Below, in pieces: positions 34,297-43,854 of a DNA stretch of 64,000 nt (the first letter of the stretch is position 1; each line of letters begins with the position of its first letter). Under the pieces are notes generated by a model. The model saw only the letters and a list, made by a program, of their open reading frames with translations. It ran no database searches and was not told the origin of the DNA. This DNA is from Pyrenula massariospora. Its lineage: Eukaryota > Ascomycota > Eurotiomycetes > Pyrenulales > Pyrenulaceae. The position numbers and the translations under genes are program-made. The stretch lies in assembly GCA_021030905.1 (NCBI GenBank), contig JAGFMI010000006.1:558001-622000 (forward strand), written 5' to 3'.

Positions 34297-34385
34297 GAAA
34301 ATTTATAGTGGCCTCTAAACTCAAAATGTTATATATAAATATAAAATGCTTTCAATAATTTTGAATATATTCTAGAAAAAGTCTA

Positions 34386-35444
34386 CGTCAGAAAAACTGT
34401 TATACCCGTTCTACAGGCGCAGGTCGGCTCAGGCGTCCCCAGAACTTAATTAGAAGGATTCGTCAGGAAAATTGCAACGGCTCCTAGGCTTAAGCTATAG
34501 TTAATGGCTATAGAGGCAGTCTGGGTAGCTCTAAGCTGCTTTAATAGAAGCTCTGAAAGTCTCTGGGGGTCCTAATTAGCTCTGGAGTTGCCTATATGGC
34601 GTTTTGAAGGCCTTGATTGATTCTGGAGATGCCTATGTATCGTCTTGGGATGCCATTTAATATGATTAATATAATTAGTAAAATTAGTAAAATTAATATA
34701 ATTAATATAATTAATATATAGAAATTATTTTTAATAAATTTTTAAATAAAAATTACGGCAATACTTTGAAAAATTATATTTTTATAATTATTTATATTAA
34801 AAAAATTCTAATTGATATATTATTATAATTATTTAAATTTTATTTTATAAAATTATTATTTTGTTATTTTTTTAAGTTAAGATAATCTAAATATACTAGT
34901 TTTATTAATTGTGCTGATTTTATTAATTACATTAATTATATTAATTGGCACTTCAAAGTGCCATAAATATTTTTAAAGCTAACTAAAAAATGATCTTAAA
35001 CTTATTTTATCAATTAAGTTCTAGACGCGCTCAGGCGCGCCTAGACTCATAGTATAGATATAACAATTTTTCTGACGCAATGAAATTAATAAAATTTTTA
35101 TAAAATTAAAGAATTTAGCTTAAAAAGATAATAAAATAATAATTTTATAAAATAAAATTTAAATAGTTATAATAATATATTAATTAGAATTTTTTTAATA
35201 TAAATAATTATAAAAATATAATTTTTTAAAGTATTGTCGTAATTTTTATTTAAAAATTTACCAAAAATAATTTTTACATACTAATTATGTCAATCTTATT
35301 AAATTTACTAATTATGCTAATCGTGTTAAGTAGCACCTTCAAAGCCTCTCAGAGTCTCTATTAGAGCAACCCAAGGCTGCTCTAGAAGCCCCTATCGCCA
35401 TTTGCAAGAGTTCAAGCCCAAGGGCCGTTGCGATTTTCCTGACG
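34386..35444. mobile_element. Interlocked pair of TIR elements forming a large inverted repeat
   Basis: Two pairs of inverted ends are interleaved. CGTCAGAAAAACTGTTATA at 34386 pairs with TAACAATTTTTCTGACG ending at 35077. CGTCAGGAAAATTGCAACGGC at 34461 pairs with GCCGTTGCGATTTTCCTGACG ending at 35444. The second pair has long arms: about 34461-34880 and 35090-35444 are near-complements over several hundred bases. All four ends share the CGTCAG tip with family A. A tandem of TAATATAAT and TAGTAAAAT units sits at 34665-34720. No coding frame. Confidence 0.65.
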
Positions 35445-35501
35445 TACTAGAATTAACTTATTTTAATTAAAACTGGTCCTAAAAAACCAATATTTTATAA
35501 A

Positions 35502-35789
35502 TATTTTAAGGCCCCACCTCTGCAAGTATAGGCTGAAATAAAAATATTTAAAATTTATTAAAAGATATTAGAAGTATTATTACAACGAATTAAAATTTAT
35601 AATAAATAATATCTATTTTTAAATATATTTAATTTACAAATAAATATATTAAAGATATCTATTTATAAATTTAAACTTTTTTAAAACTTTAATTTTTTTA
35701 ATTTATTATAATAATTTAATCGATATCTTTTAATAGTTTTTAAATATTTTTAATATAATTTATACATGCAGAGGTGGGGCCTTAAAGTA
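35502..35789 (+). mobile_element. Family C TIR element, copy 1
   Basis: 288 bp with inverted ends TATTTTAAGGCCCCACCTCT and AGAGGTGGGGCCTTAAAGTA. The interior is nearly pure A/T and has no frame. Same length as the copy at 36645. Confidence 0.75.
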
Positions 35790-35798
35790 TTACTTGTA

Positions 35799-35919
35799 AC
35801 AGATCGCTTATAGAAAGTAAAGCTACTCCGTCAAAAAAATTAAAATATAACAGAACATCTACCAAGAATTCCTTTATAATATATATAATAAATAAAACTA
35901 TACGCATTCCGTAACACTA
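35799..35919 (+). repeat. ~120-bp direct repeat, unit 1
   Basis: Shares order and spacing with 36109-36230: AGATCGCTTATA, then CATCTACCAAGAA, TATAATATATATAATAAA and GCATTCCGTAACA. Differences are mostly C/T and G/A. It may be part of a longer unrecognised element. Confidence 0.6.
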
Positions 35920-36108
35920 TCTTTTATTTTAAAAAATATATTATCTTCAATATATTATCTATATATATAAAATTTTTATTATTTTATAATATAAACTAAT
36001 TATTCTTATTTATCCTTTAAAAATAAATATCTAAAAAATGTAATTGAAAAAAAATAATAAAGAATTGAATTTAAAATATGATTAATTATAAATAGTTCTA
36101 TTATAATA

Positions 36109-36230
36109 TAATAAATCGCTTATAAAAAATAAAACTATTCTATTAAAAGGCTAAAATATAATAAAGCATCTGCCAAGAACCCCTCTATAATATATATAAT
36201 AAACGAGGCCATGCGCGTTCCGTGACATTA
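36109..36230 (+). repeat. ~120-bp direct repeat, unit 2
   Basis: Partner of 35799-35919: AAATCGCTTATA, CATCTGCCAAGAACCCC, TATAATATATATAATAAACG and GCGTTCCGTGACA. It retains more C and G than unit 1, so it is the less mutated copy. Confidence 0.6.
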
Positions 36231-36445
36231 CTATAGTAACTTGAAGTTTAAAAAATTCAACATTGTAATAAAAACTTATTAATTAACTCTTGATCAACGA
36301 GTAGATATTGTATTAATAGTTAATCTAATATTAAGCTTTTAATTTCATAAATAAGATACTCATACCGAGAGTTTTATTTAGAGTAATGAAGTCTATAGTA
36401 CATATTAGAAAGATTGCAATTGATTTGGCGTGGTCTGGCGTACTT

Positions 36446-36630
36446 GTCGGCAGTAAAAAAGACAGGCCGTTTCCAGCAGGCATAAAGCTCCGCGGGGCGG
36501 CGCGGGGCGAGTTTAGTTTTTAATTTTAAAGCTCTTCTTAGCGCTAGCTCTGGATATATAGAGTAAAAAAAGGTACTGTGCGCACGTGGAACTAATCTTT
36601 AAAAATTTACTTTAAAGTCGCTCTTAGTCT
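36446..36630 (-). mobile_element. Family A remnant, inverted
   Basis: Reads on the minus strand as CTCGCCCCGCGCCGCCCCGC, then GTCTTTTTTACTGCCGAC, matching the 3' end of family A. The GTACTGTGCGCAC segment near 36570 matches its internal hairpin. The other end is not clear. Confidence 0.55.
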
Positions 36631-36644
36631 ATAGATAGGTTGAC

Positions 36645-36932
36645 TACTTCAAGGCCCCACCTCTATATATACAATTTATATTAAAAATATTGAAAAATTA
36701 TTAAAATATATCGGTCAAATTATTATAATAAATTAAAAAAATTAAAATTTTAAAAAGATTTAAATTTATAAATAGATATCTTCAATATATTTATTTATAA
36801 ATTAAATATATTTAAAAATAGATATAATTTATTATAAAATTTAATTTATTATAATAGTATCTCTAATATCTTTTAACAGTTTTTAAATTTTTTTATTCCA
36901 ATTTGTACATGCAGAGGTGGGGTCTTGAAGTA
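36645..36932 (+). mobile_element. Family C TIR element, copy 2
   Basis: 288 bp with ends TACTTCAAGGCCCCACCTCT and AGAGGTGGGGTCTTGAAGTA. AT-only interior. A fragment of a third copy (GGGTGGGGACTTGAAGT) lies at about 33993-34009. Confidence 0.75.
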
Positions 36933-37083
36933 ATTACAATTAATACATTAGTATGCTAATGTTGTTTCTGTATAGAGTTTACTATTGAAAGCTATTTTTA
37001 AAAGTAAATTTTTTAGTGTGGATATTATTTAAAATATAAAAAGTTAATAAATTCGCTAAATACTTTTGTAGCCTATATTTATT

Positions 37084-37605
37084 TATTAGTAAAAAGGTAG
37101 ATTTTTTTTAGCGCGTATAAAATTATGTAGAGTAATACAGAGTGAATTAAATTTATAAATTTAAAATTTTTTTTAGCGCTCACTTCGAACAGTTTTAAAT
37201 ATATATAATAAGAAAAATATTATATATATATAAAGTTAATTAGCAAGTTTAAACATTAATATTATAATTTTAAAAAAATTATTATAAAATTATTTTTAAT
37301 TTATAAAAATATAACTAATATAATAATATATTAATAATTAGTATCTAGATATAAAATTTATATTTTAAAATTATTTTTAAAAAAATAAAATTTTTAGTAT
37401 AGACATTTAGTTAATTAAATTTATTTAAAAAAAATTCAATAATTATTCAATAATTATATAGATAATAAAAACTATTAAATTTATTAATTAGTTATATATA
37501 TATATAATAATTTTTTTTGCTGTGCGCGTACACAGTGTTTTTTTAAATACTTTAAATATTTTATATAAATAGAATTGCGCCGCACGGGCTGCGGATTTAT
37601 TAATA
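37084..37605 (-). mobile_element. Family A element, inverted copy, heavily mutated
   Basis: 522 bp. The left end TATTAGTAAAAAGGTAGATTT matches the complement of the family end with C-to-T and G-to-A changes. The right end GCGGATTTATTAATA matches GCGGATTTACTGACG likewise. Same length as the copy at 38464. Confidence 0.7.
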
Positions 37606-37843
37606 ATTATAAATATAATAGTAATTAAAAATAAACTTATTACAAATAATAAGTCCAGGTATTAGAATTTTGATTTTTATAAATTCAAAATTTATAGAAA
37701 GTTAAATCAAAGTTAAATGATAATAAATTATTCATTAATTTTATATAAATTAAAGCTAATGCTCATCGAGTTCTCAACCACTAGACTTATTATCCGCAAC
37801 AAATTAATAGTAAATCTAAAAATAAGCCTGGGGAACAGTAGTA

Positions 37844-38283
37844 CGTCAGTAAATTCGCAGCCCGCGCGGGGCTGGTTAGCGAGTTCAGCAACTTTTGTTG
37901 TTCAGATAACCGTCGGATAATTATCGGGCCCTCTTCGGATAGACTCTAACTAGCTGAATATCCACGGTAAAAATTTTATTCTTTTAAAAATAGCTCTAAA
38001 TCGCAAATTTTACGTTTAGGCGTCACTAGCGCGTTGCTCCATTACCCATAGTTAGTTACATCTCTACAAGCTAAAAATGGTCTTATAATAAAAATTATAA
38101 AATTATGACGTCAGTTGCTGAACTCGCTAACTAGCCCCGCGCGCCCAGCAACTTTTTTTGCTGTGCGCGCGGGGCTGCTCGCGGCGAGTGCTGGGAAAGA
38201 CCCTAAGATTGCAAGCTCAACTCGCCCCGCGCCATCCCGCGCAGCCCCGCGCGCGCTGGAAAGGATCTGCCTTTTTGCTGACG
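37844..38283 (+). mobile_element. Family A element, copy with GC-rich tracts preserved
   Basis: 440 bp, flanked by TA on both sides. Begins CGTCAGTAAATTCGCAGCCC and ends GATCTGCCTTTTTGCTGACG. It keeps CpG-rich tracts (CCCCGCGCGCCCAGCAAC, TTTGCTGTGCGCGCGGGGC at about 38137-38175), so it is the least mutated copy and the best guide to the family. Confidence 0.78.
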
Positions 38284-38463
38284 TAATTCCGCGCGCGTAC
38301 AGTAATTATTTTTACTCTGCGCCCTTGGGATTAGTGCTAAGAAGCTAGGGGCGCTCTGAATAAATTGTACAAATAAGAGTTACGCCCGGTCAGTTGCGGT
38401 TTTACTGACGAGATTTATTTATAGATATAATATTGACGTACAATAAACTTAATTTGGATACTT

Positions 38464-38985
38464 TGTTAATAAATCCGCAGCCTGCGCGGCGCAATTTTAT
38501 TTATATAAAATATTTAAAGTGCTCAGAGAAGCACCGTGTATATATATAGTAAAAAAAGTTATTATATACGCGCAGAACTAATCAGCGAATTTAATAATTT
38601 TTTTATTTAAATAATTATCAGATAATTATTAGAATTTTTTTAGATTAATTAGTATATATTTCTACTAAAAATTTTATTTTTTTTAAAAATAGCTTTAAAA
38701 TATCAGTTTTATATATAAATATTATTAATATATTATTATATAAATTATAATTAATTATATTTTTATAAATTATAAATAGCTTTATAATAATTTTTTTAAA
38801 ATTATAATATTAATTATTAAATTTACTATTTAGCTTTATATATATATGATAATTTTTTTATTATATATATTTAAAGCTATTCTGGATAAGCACTAAAAAA
38901 GATTTTAAATTTATAAATTTAATTTATTTTGTATTATCCCGCGCAGCTTTATGTACATTGGGAGGGATCTGTCTTTTTGTTGATG
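38464..38985 (+). mobile_element. Family A element, heavily mutated copy
   Basis: 522 bp. Ends TGTTAATAAATCCGCAGCCT and GATCTGTCTTTTTGTTGATG align with the family ends through transitions only. It retains ACGCGCAGAAC and CCGCGCAGC islands. Confidence 0.72.
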
Positions 38986-39004
38986 TAACTACTTATTAAT
39001 ATCG

Positions 39005-39198
39005 AATTAAATCCGAGTCTTTAAAATTTTAATATTCTACTGATATACTGCGGATTATTTATAAATAAAATTATTTATTTCAAATTCACAGTCACTAATC
39101 AATAGCCTATTTATATAATGTTGAAACCTTGAATTTCTAACTTTATATTGATAAAATCTCTTGCCGACAATTTTGTCTAAGTTCTAGAAATATAAGGC
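39005..39198 (+). repeat. Family B remnant
   Basis: Contains ATACTGCGGATTATTTATAA and TATTTATATAATGTTGAAACC and ends GTCTAAGTTCTAGAAATATA, matching the spacer and right arm of the family B element at 34052. Its left arm is missing; a family A copy ends just upstream. Confidence 0.5.
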
Positions 39199-39799
39199 GT
39201 TCATGTAAACCTGTCTACTTAAATAAATAGATAAGTAGTTTTGCTGAAGAATTTTGACCCTTTAATTCAATTTAATTCTTATTATAGTACTAGTATAGTG
39301 TTAAAATTACTGATTGGATTTAGTACATTATCTCTATATATTGTATCTAAATTCATTTTAAATAGTAGTATCCTGCCCGTCAATCTGCTAAGCTGGTTTT
39401 ATAGTAAATATTATAAACATGTATAGACTATCTTTTATATAAAGATTATAAAATTAATATCAAAAACTCAAGTTGACAGCTTGCTGTTAAGCTTTCATAC
39501 TGTATACATCAGTGAAATTGCAGGCGACCCAGCGCTGCCCCGTGCGGCCACATATTCGTGTAGCAACACTTTAAAATCTATGTATATTAGATGACATTGA
39601 ATAACACTGTAACGAAACCGTCTATAACTCTAATTCTAATTATCTGATTTGGTTAATATATAACTTGGTAGTTTTAGTATCGCGAAGTAATTATGTACAA
39701 TTATATACTTCTTTGTTTAAATCTATAATCATAATTAAATAACTATAGTATCTTTACCTTATATAATTAGCTATTCCATTACAACACTGAAATACTAGT

Positions 39800-39856
39800 A
39801 ACACTGAACAATCTTACGCATGTAGGGTTAGGAGGAGGTCTGCCTTTTTACTGACG
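39800..39856 (+). repeat. Family A end fragment at the block border
   Basis: GGTCTGCCTTTTTACTGACG followed by TA marks one terminal fragment of family A. Ordinary base composition resumes immediately after it. Confidence 0.55.
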
Positions 39857-39858
39857 TA

Positions 39859-40611
39859 CTATATAACGCTCTATAACATTGAGGAACGTGAAAATGACAG
39901 TAGATACCAGTGACAATCACTTCAGTGATGGAGCAGAAGAATGATGTTCGGATCAGAAAATGAATAGACGTTGTCAAAGGTAGAGATCATGCATAAATAC
40001 TGCGGCTTGCCGACTCTTGCTATCACTCGACTGGACCCTCTAGCAGTCGGCTAACCAAATGAATATGTACTTGGGCTGAGAATTATGCTGTGTTTGGATC
40101 TTTCATGACAAGATAAAAGGTTGAGGAGGCCACTGGCAGACTGTCCAAGGACGACACCTTGGTTATTCTGGTGGAGATTCATGTCCACTCTGTTGAGGTA
40201 AAAGCTTTTTCTTCAGGTAACTTATTGCTTTGAATGTCCCTAATGACCAGTGGAAATAATATATAGTACATCTTTCTCTTGCCGCTAGCTCTTCAAGCAC
40301 CCGAATTGGAAGCTAAATCACATCGCAATTTACGACATTTGAACAATGAATTTGTACTGTTCGCTTAATGCTGCCAGGTAGGTGTAATTCCTTTGTTTGG
40401 ACATGCTGTCTATCCGTGGATAAATACATTGCCTCAATGCCGTTTCTTTGTTTTTCTTGACTTTTTCAACAATAAAGCTACTATTTCTTTCAAGGGCCCT
40501 TACCTCACCTAGATTATATTTTACGCGCTCCTGTAGTAGAAGCTAATCGACCATTAAATTTCTCTCTTCTATCAAACAGAAACGTTGAAGGTTAAACTCG
40601 CTGCCTCCAAT
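39859..40611. other. Upstream region of the tyrosyl-tRNA synthetase copy
   Basis: About 0.75 kb of ordinary composition between the AT-rich block and the synthetase start. No gene recognised. Confidence 0.4.
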
Positions 40612-41682
40612 ATGCCTAATACCGCAATAAAATTGTCACTCGATGACGAGAGAAAGTATGCCTTGATCACCGCAAATCTCCAAGAAGTTATGAAAGGAGA
40701 AATCATACGCCAAATTCTCCCTGTACGCCCCTTGAAGATCTTTTGGGGAAGTGCAACAACAGGTCGGCCACATGCTGCTTACCTGGTGCCAGCAATCAAA
40801 ATAGCCCAGTTCTTGCAAGCCGGATGTGATGTCAAGGTCTTATTAGCAGATCTTCACTGATTCCTTGACGCTGACAAAGCTCCCGAGTCTCTGCTCGAAG
40901 CCAGAGCACAATACTACGAAAAGGTCTTCAAAGCCATGTTGCGGGCGGTCGGGGTGGATCAGAGCAAGCTACAATTCGTCCGCGGAAGTTCATACCAGCT
41001 GACACCTGAATTCTCGAGAGATGTCATGAGACTTAGTAAGAAGGTATCAGTTCACAATGCAATCAAGGCCAGTAGCGAGATCGTCAAGAGCACCGGTGAT
41101 CCCACAATGGCAGACGGCATGTATCCTCTAATGCAACTACTGGATGAGGAGTATCTTGATGTTGATGCACAGTTCGGAGGGGTTGATCAGCGAAAGACTT
41201 TTGCACTGGCAAACGACACGATGAAGAAAATGGGTTTCAAGACTCGAGCTCACCTTCTCAACCCGATGGTTCCGGGACTCGCTGGCGGGAAAATGAGTAG
41301 CTCAGATCCGAAGTCCAAAATCGATCTCTTGGACGATCCTGTGGTGATTCGGAAAAAGATTGCAAAAGCATACTGTGCCCCTAAAGATACCGAAGGAAAT
41401 GGCGTGTTAGCAATCATACAACATGTGCTTTTGCCTTTTTCTGCTCTACAGTCAGCCGATGGGGTTCCATCCCTTCAAATAATCAGTGGCGATAAATCAC
41501 TAGCGACGAAATTTACCAACTATGATGATTTAGCTGCGGCGTATCAGTCCGGAACTATCAGTCCACATGCTATCAAGAAGGTGGTCGAGGAAGGACTTGT
41601 GGTGATTACGAAGTCGATCCAGGTGGATTATGAGGCGGACGAAGAGTGGCAAGCACTTTCTTGCGAAGCTTATCCTACATGA
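40612..41682 (+). pseudogene. Second-copy tyrosyl-tRNA synthetase with one in-frame stop
   Basis: Class I aminoacyl-tRNA synthetase that would charge tRNA-Tyr. The frame spans 357 codons from ATG 40612, is intronless and contains one TGA at 40858-40860 (codon 83). That lies in the conserved LLADLH-x-FLD segment, where cytosolic TyrRS has Ala or Gly. All else is open. Motifs: [14 protein letters not shown] (HIGH-type site, diverged from the usual HCGY or HIAY), GSSYQLTPEFSRD, FGGVDQRKTFALA and GGKMSSSDPKSKIDLL (KMSKS loop). It ends EADEEWQALSCEAYPT as fungal TyrRS cores do, but lacks a C-terminal extension. The divergence and the position next to an NRPS-like gene suggest an accessory copy, perhaps for self-protection or tyrosine handling. 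A sequencing error at the stop cannot be excluded. Confidence 0.8.
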
Positions 41683-42115
41683 ACGATCTCAGGAAAAAAA
41701 GGTGGATGGAAGCACTTGCACGATGGAGCATCCCAGTTCTTCTTTCGGGTTAGTAGGCTATCTTCCCCAAAGGGATTAGTTTACTTAGATAAATTTAGCA
41801 TGGCCTTCAATAAACACCTTTTTTTCTATCTATTTGGGAGAAAGTCGCCGGCAGCCGCAAAACTCTGCCCTTGATAATGAGAATCATTGAAATACCCTTT
41901 GTCTCTTTTCGTGATAGACTGATGTGACGATATCTCTCAGCTCAAAAGGCCTGTTGACGCTCTCGCGTTGTCAATGCGTAAGGTCATGTGGGGGAAGCAT
42001 CAACTGACTAGCGTGCGAAGATTCTAACTGCCATTAAAGACATCTAGTAAAATACACTAACTGTACTAAACCCTAGTAAAGCTATAAAATTTGAAATTTC
42101 TTCTCTTTTCTCTAT
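41683..42115. other. Convergent 3' region
   Basis: This lies between the synthetase copy (plus) and the 404-residue gene (minus). No coding signal. Confidence 0.4.
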
Positions 42116-43330
42116 CTAAATTAATGATTTCTCGACGTTGCGAGTGAGCTCTCGGTAGAACCAGTCGGGCTCGACACGCGAGTGGCGATTCCTCCAAACA
42201 CCTTCAAGAGCGTTTGGAATTAATTGCTGAATCATTTCTAGAATACTCCGGGGCATAGGACGATTGAGTAGGGGACAACATACAGCCAAAATCTCAAAGA
42301 GGGAATGATGTCGCCCATTCAGCAGCAGGGCAGCAACAGCAAACTGAAGTAAGGGAAGCTGATCCTCAGACCCGCCAAGCACCAACCAAAGTGCTAAAAA
42401 GCGATACGCAGTACCAGAGGGACCGCTCAGCATGTAAAGACCTTGATCGGTAGCTGAGAGTACCATTGGATCGTTTTCCACCAGGCTATATTTGTACGCA
42501 CCTATTACGTACGGCAGCTTCTTTTCAGCGCAAGATGCTAATGTCGCCGATGCACCGAGCGCCATCTTTACTTCCTGTTCCGACACCATGGGGGCCGTCA
42601 CCTCACTTATTCGGGATGAAGTCTGCCATAGGTAGTCTGTGTACCGACCGTGCTTTCCAAAGTCCTCAGGAGCGATACGAGTTCTAGCCACGTCCTTCCA
42701 CACCCGGCGGAGATGGGCTGGAGGAGATAGTATCTCGTCGATATCGCCGAAAGCAGCATGTGCAACGAAATAAAGCAGTTGCTCCGCGTCGACAACTCCA
42801 AAATCGTGCAGCTCTTGCAGGAGAGAGTCACCCTCCGCGAACTCGATTGCCAGACGATGCATCAAAGGCCTCAACCCTTCGAGCGTATCCCGCATCGCAT
42901 GGAATTGTACACGGCTGTTACCTTCCTCTCGCAGCCACCGGAGCTTCTCAAGACTGACATTGATTGGCATCCAGCCAGGTCGACGATGTTGAACGGCTTC
43001 AAAAAAACACACCAATTTGTCCCATAACGTAGCCATCACCAGCTCCGGAAGCGGAGTTTGTGCCAAGAGCTTGGATATTTCTCTCTCAACCACTCTGCAG
43101 GTTGTTGTTCTCGACACGCGATTTTGTTGAATTTCGGTGCTCAAGGAGACGTTTGTGGCAAAGCTGGTGTCATTTGCCAAAACTCCCGATCTGCGCAATC
43201 GCGAGCACACCGTTCGTTTATGAGTGATCGAGAGATCTTGGTTATTGGATGACAACAACGGCTGAGGGCCACAGATAGCGTCAAGCTTGTTTATGGATGC
43301 TGCGAGGCGGGTTGTCCCAGAAAGACTCAT
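42116..43330 (-). CDS. Unrecognised 404-residue protein in the putative cluster
   Basis: Intronless frame from ATG 43330 to the stop at 42116. It is predicted to be mostly helical and soluble, with no signal peptide, clear membrane segment or cofactor motif that I recognise. Notable stretches are RRPGWMPINVSLEKLRWLRE, LLYFVAHAAFGDIDEILSPP and a hydrophobic segment AYRFLALWLVLGGSEDQLPL. It shares an upstream region of about 520 bp with the NRPS-like gene, so the two could be co-regulated. Its codon use looks like a genuine gene. Function unknown; a cluster-specific enzyme or regulator is possible but unproved. Confidence 0.65.
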   Translation of the reverse strand: MSLSGTTRLAASINKLDAICGPQPLLSSNNQDLSITHKRTVCSRLRRSGVLANDTSFATNVSLSTEIQQNRVSRTTTCRVVEREISKLLAQTPLPELVMATLWDKLVCFFEAVQHRRPGWMPINVSLEKLRWLREEGNSRVQFHAMRDTLEGLRPLMHRLAIEFAEGDSLLQELHDFGVVDAEQLLYFVAHAAFGDIDEILSPPAHLRRVWKDVARTRIAPEDFGKHGRYTDYLWQTSSRISEVTAPMVSEQEVKMALGASATLASCAEKKLPYVIGAYKYSLVENDPMVLSATDQGLYMLSGPSGTAYRFLALWLVLGGSEDQLPLLQFAVAALLLNGRHHSLFEILAVCCPLLNRPMPRSILEMIQQLIPNALEGVWRNRHSRVEPDWFYRELTRNVEKSLI

Positions 43331-43854
43331 GCTGGGTATAGTACGTTGTTCCAGAAGGAGATATCAGCGCTATGATCAATTTAGGTATTGAACGGCTCTT
43401 TATTAGCGTTTGAGTGTTGCAAAATCTCCAAAAACGTGTAATACAGAAGGTATACGGAAGAAACGACGTCTTTCTTGATTGCAGTTCGCCTAGTCTTGAT
43501 GGGCTTCAGCATTTTGAACCCGTCCCCTCATTTGTAGTCCTGGAAGTTGATTACAACCGTTTCTTCCTTTGAACAGTTCTTACATGTCACTGGCAAATTG
43601 TCCACAGGCTTTGTCTAGTCCTTTGAACAACGAAGAAAATGTACAATGCCTTTGCGTGATTGAAATATCTCAAACTCAACTAACCTATTTAAAGTTCTCG
43701 CCGTTCTCCAATATCAAGTAGGTTCTGCTAAGAGACAAATTTTCTAAGATTTTGATCTAGATTTTTCCAACGATAACAATCTACAAATTTGTCTTTCAAC
43801 TCCCACAACATTCACCCAGACCGCTCGGCAAATTCAAAGATACACTTGGCGGAA
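43331..43854. promoter_or_regulatory. Divergent promoter of the 404-residue gene and the NRPS-like gene
   Basis: About 0.5 kb between two outward-facing starts. No binding site is assigned. Confidence 0.35.

Larger units (their letters stand above)
32896..39858. repeat. AT-rich, gene-free block of decayed repeats (RIP-like)
   Basis: About 7 kb almost free of long frames and very rich in A and T (long TATATA, TTAAT and AATAATTT stretches), sharply bounded by ordinary genic sequence on both sides. Related repeat copies inside it differ mostly by C-to-T and G-to-A changes, while CpG-rich patches such as CCCCGCGCGCGC survive. That pattern is what RIP (acting mainly at CpA) leaves in Pezizomycotina. 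Several short inverted-repeat element families are embedded and listed separately. No transposase, reverse transcriptase or LTR was recognised. Confidence 0.85.

Noticed and set aside
37717-39426. Short plus-strand frames of 61-77 codons inside the block
   Set aside because: They are chance openings in A/T-rich or CpG-rich repeat sequence and overlap mapped element copies.
32896-39858. Possible centromere or LTR retrotransposon in the AT-rich block
   Set aside because: Far too short for a regional centromere, and no reverse transcriptase, integrase or LTR pair is visible; short TIR elements explain the repeats seen.
43789-43854. Upstream extension of the NRPS-like frame
   Set aside because: The extra 22 codons open with TTG; the first ATG is at 43855 and gives a normal N-terminus.
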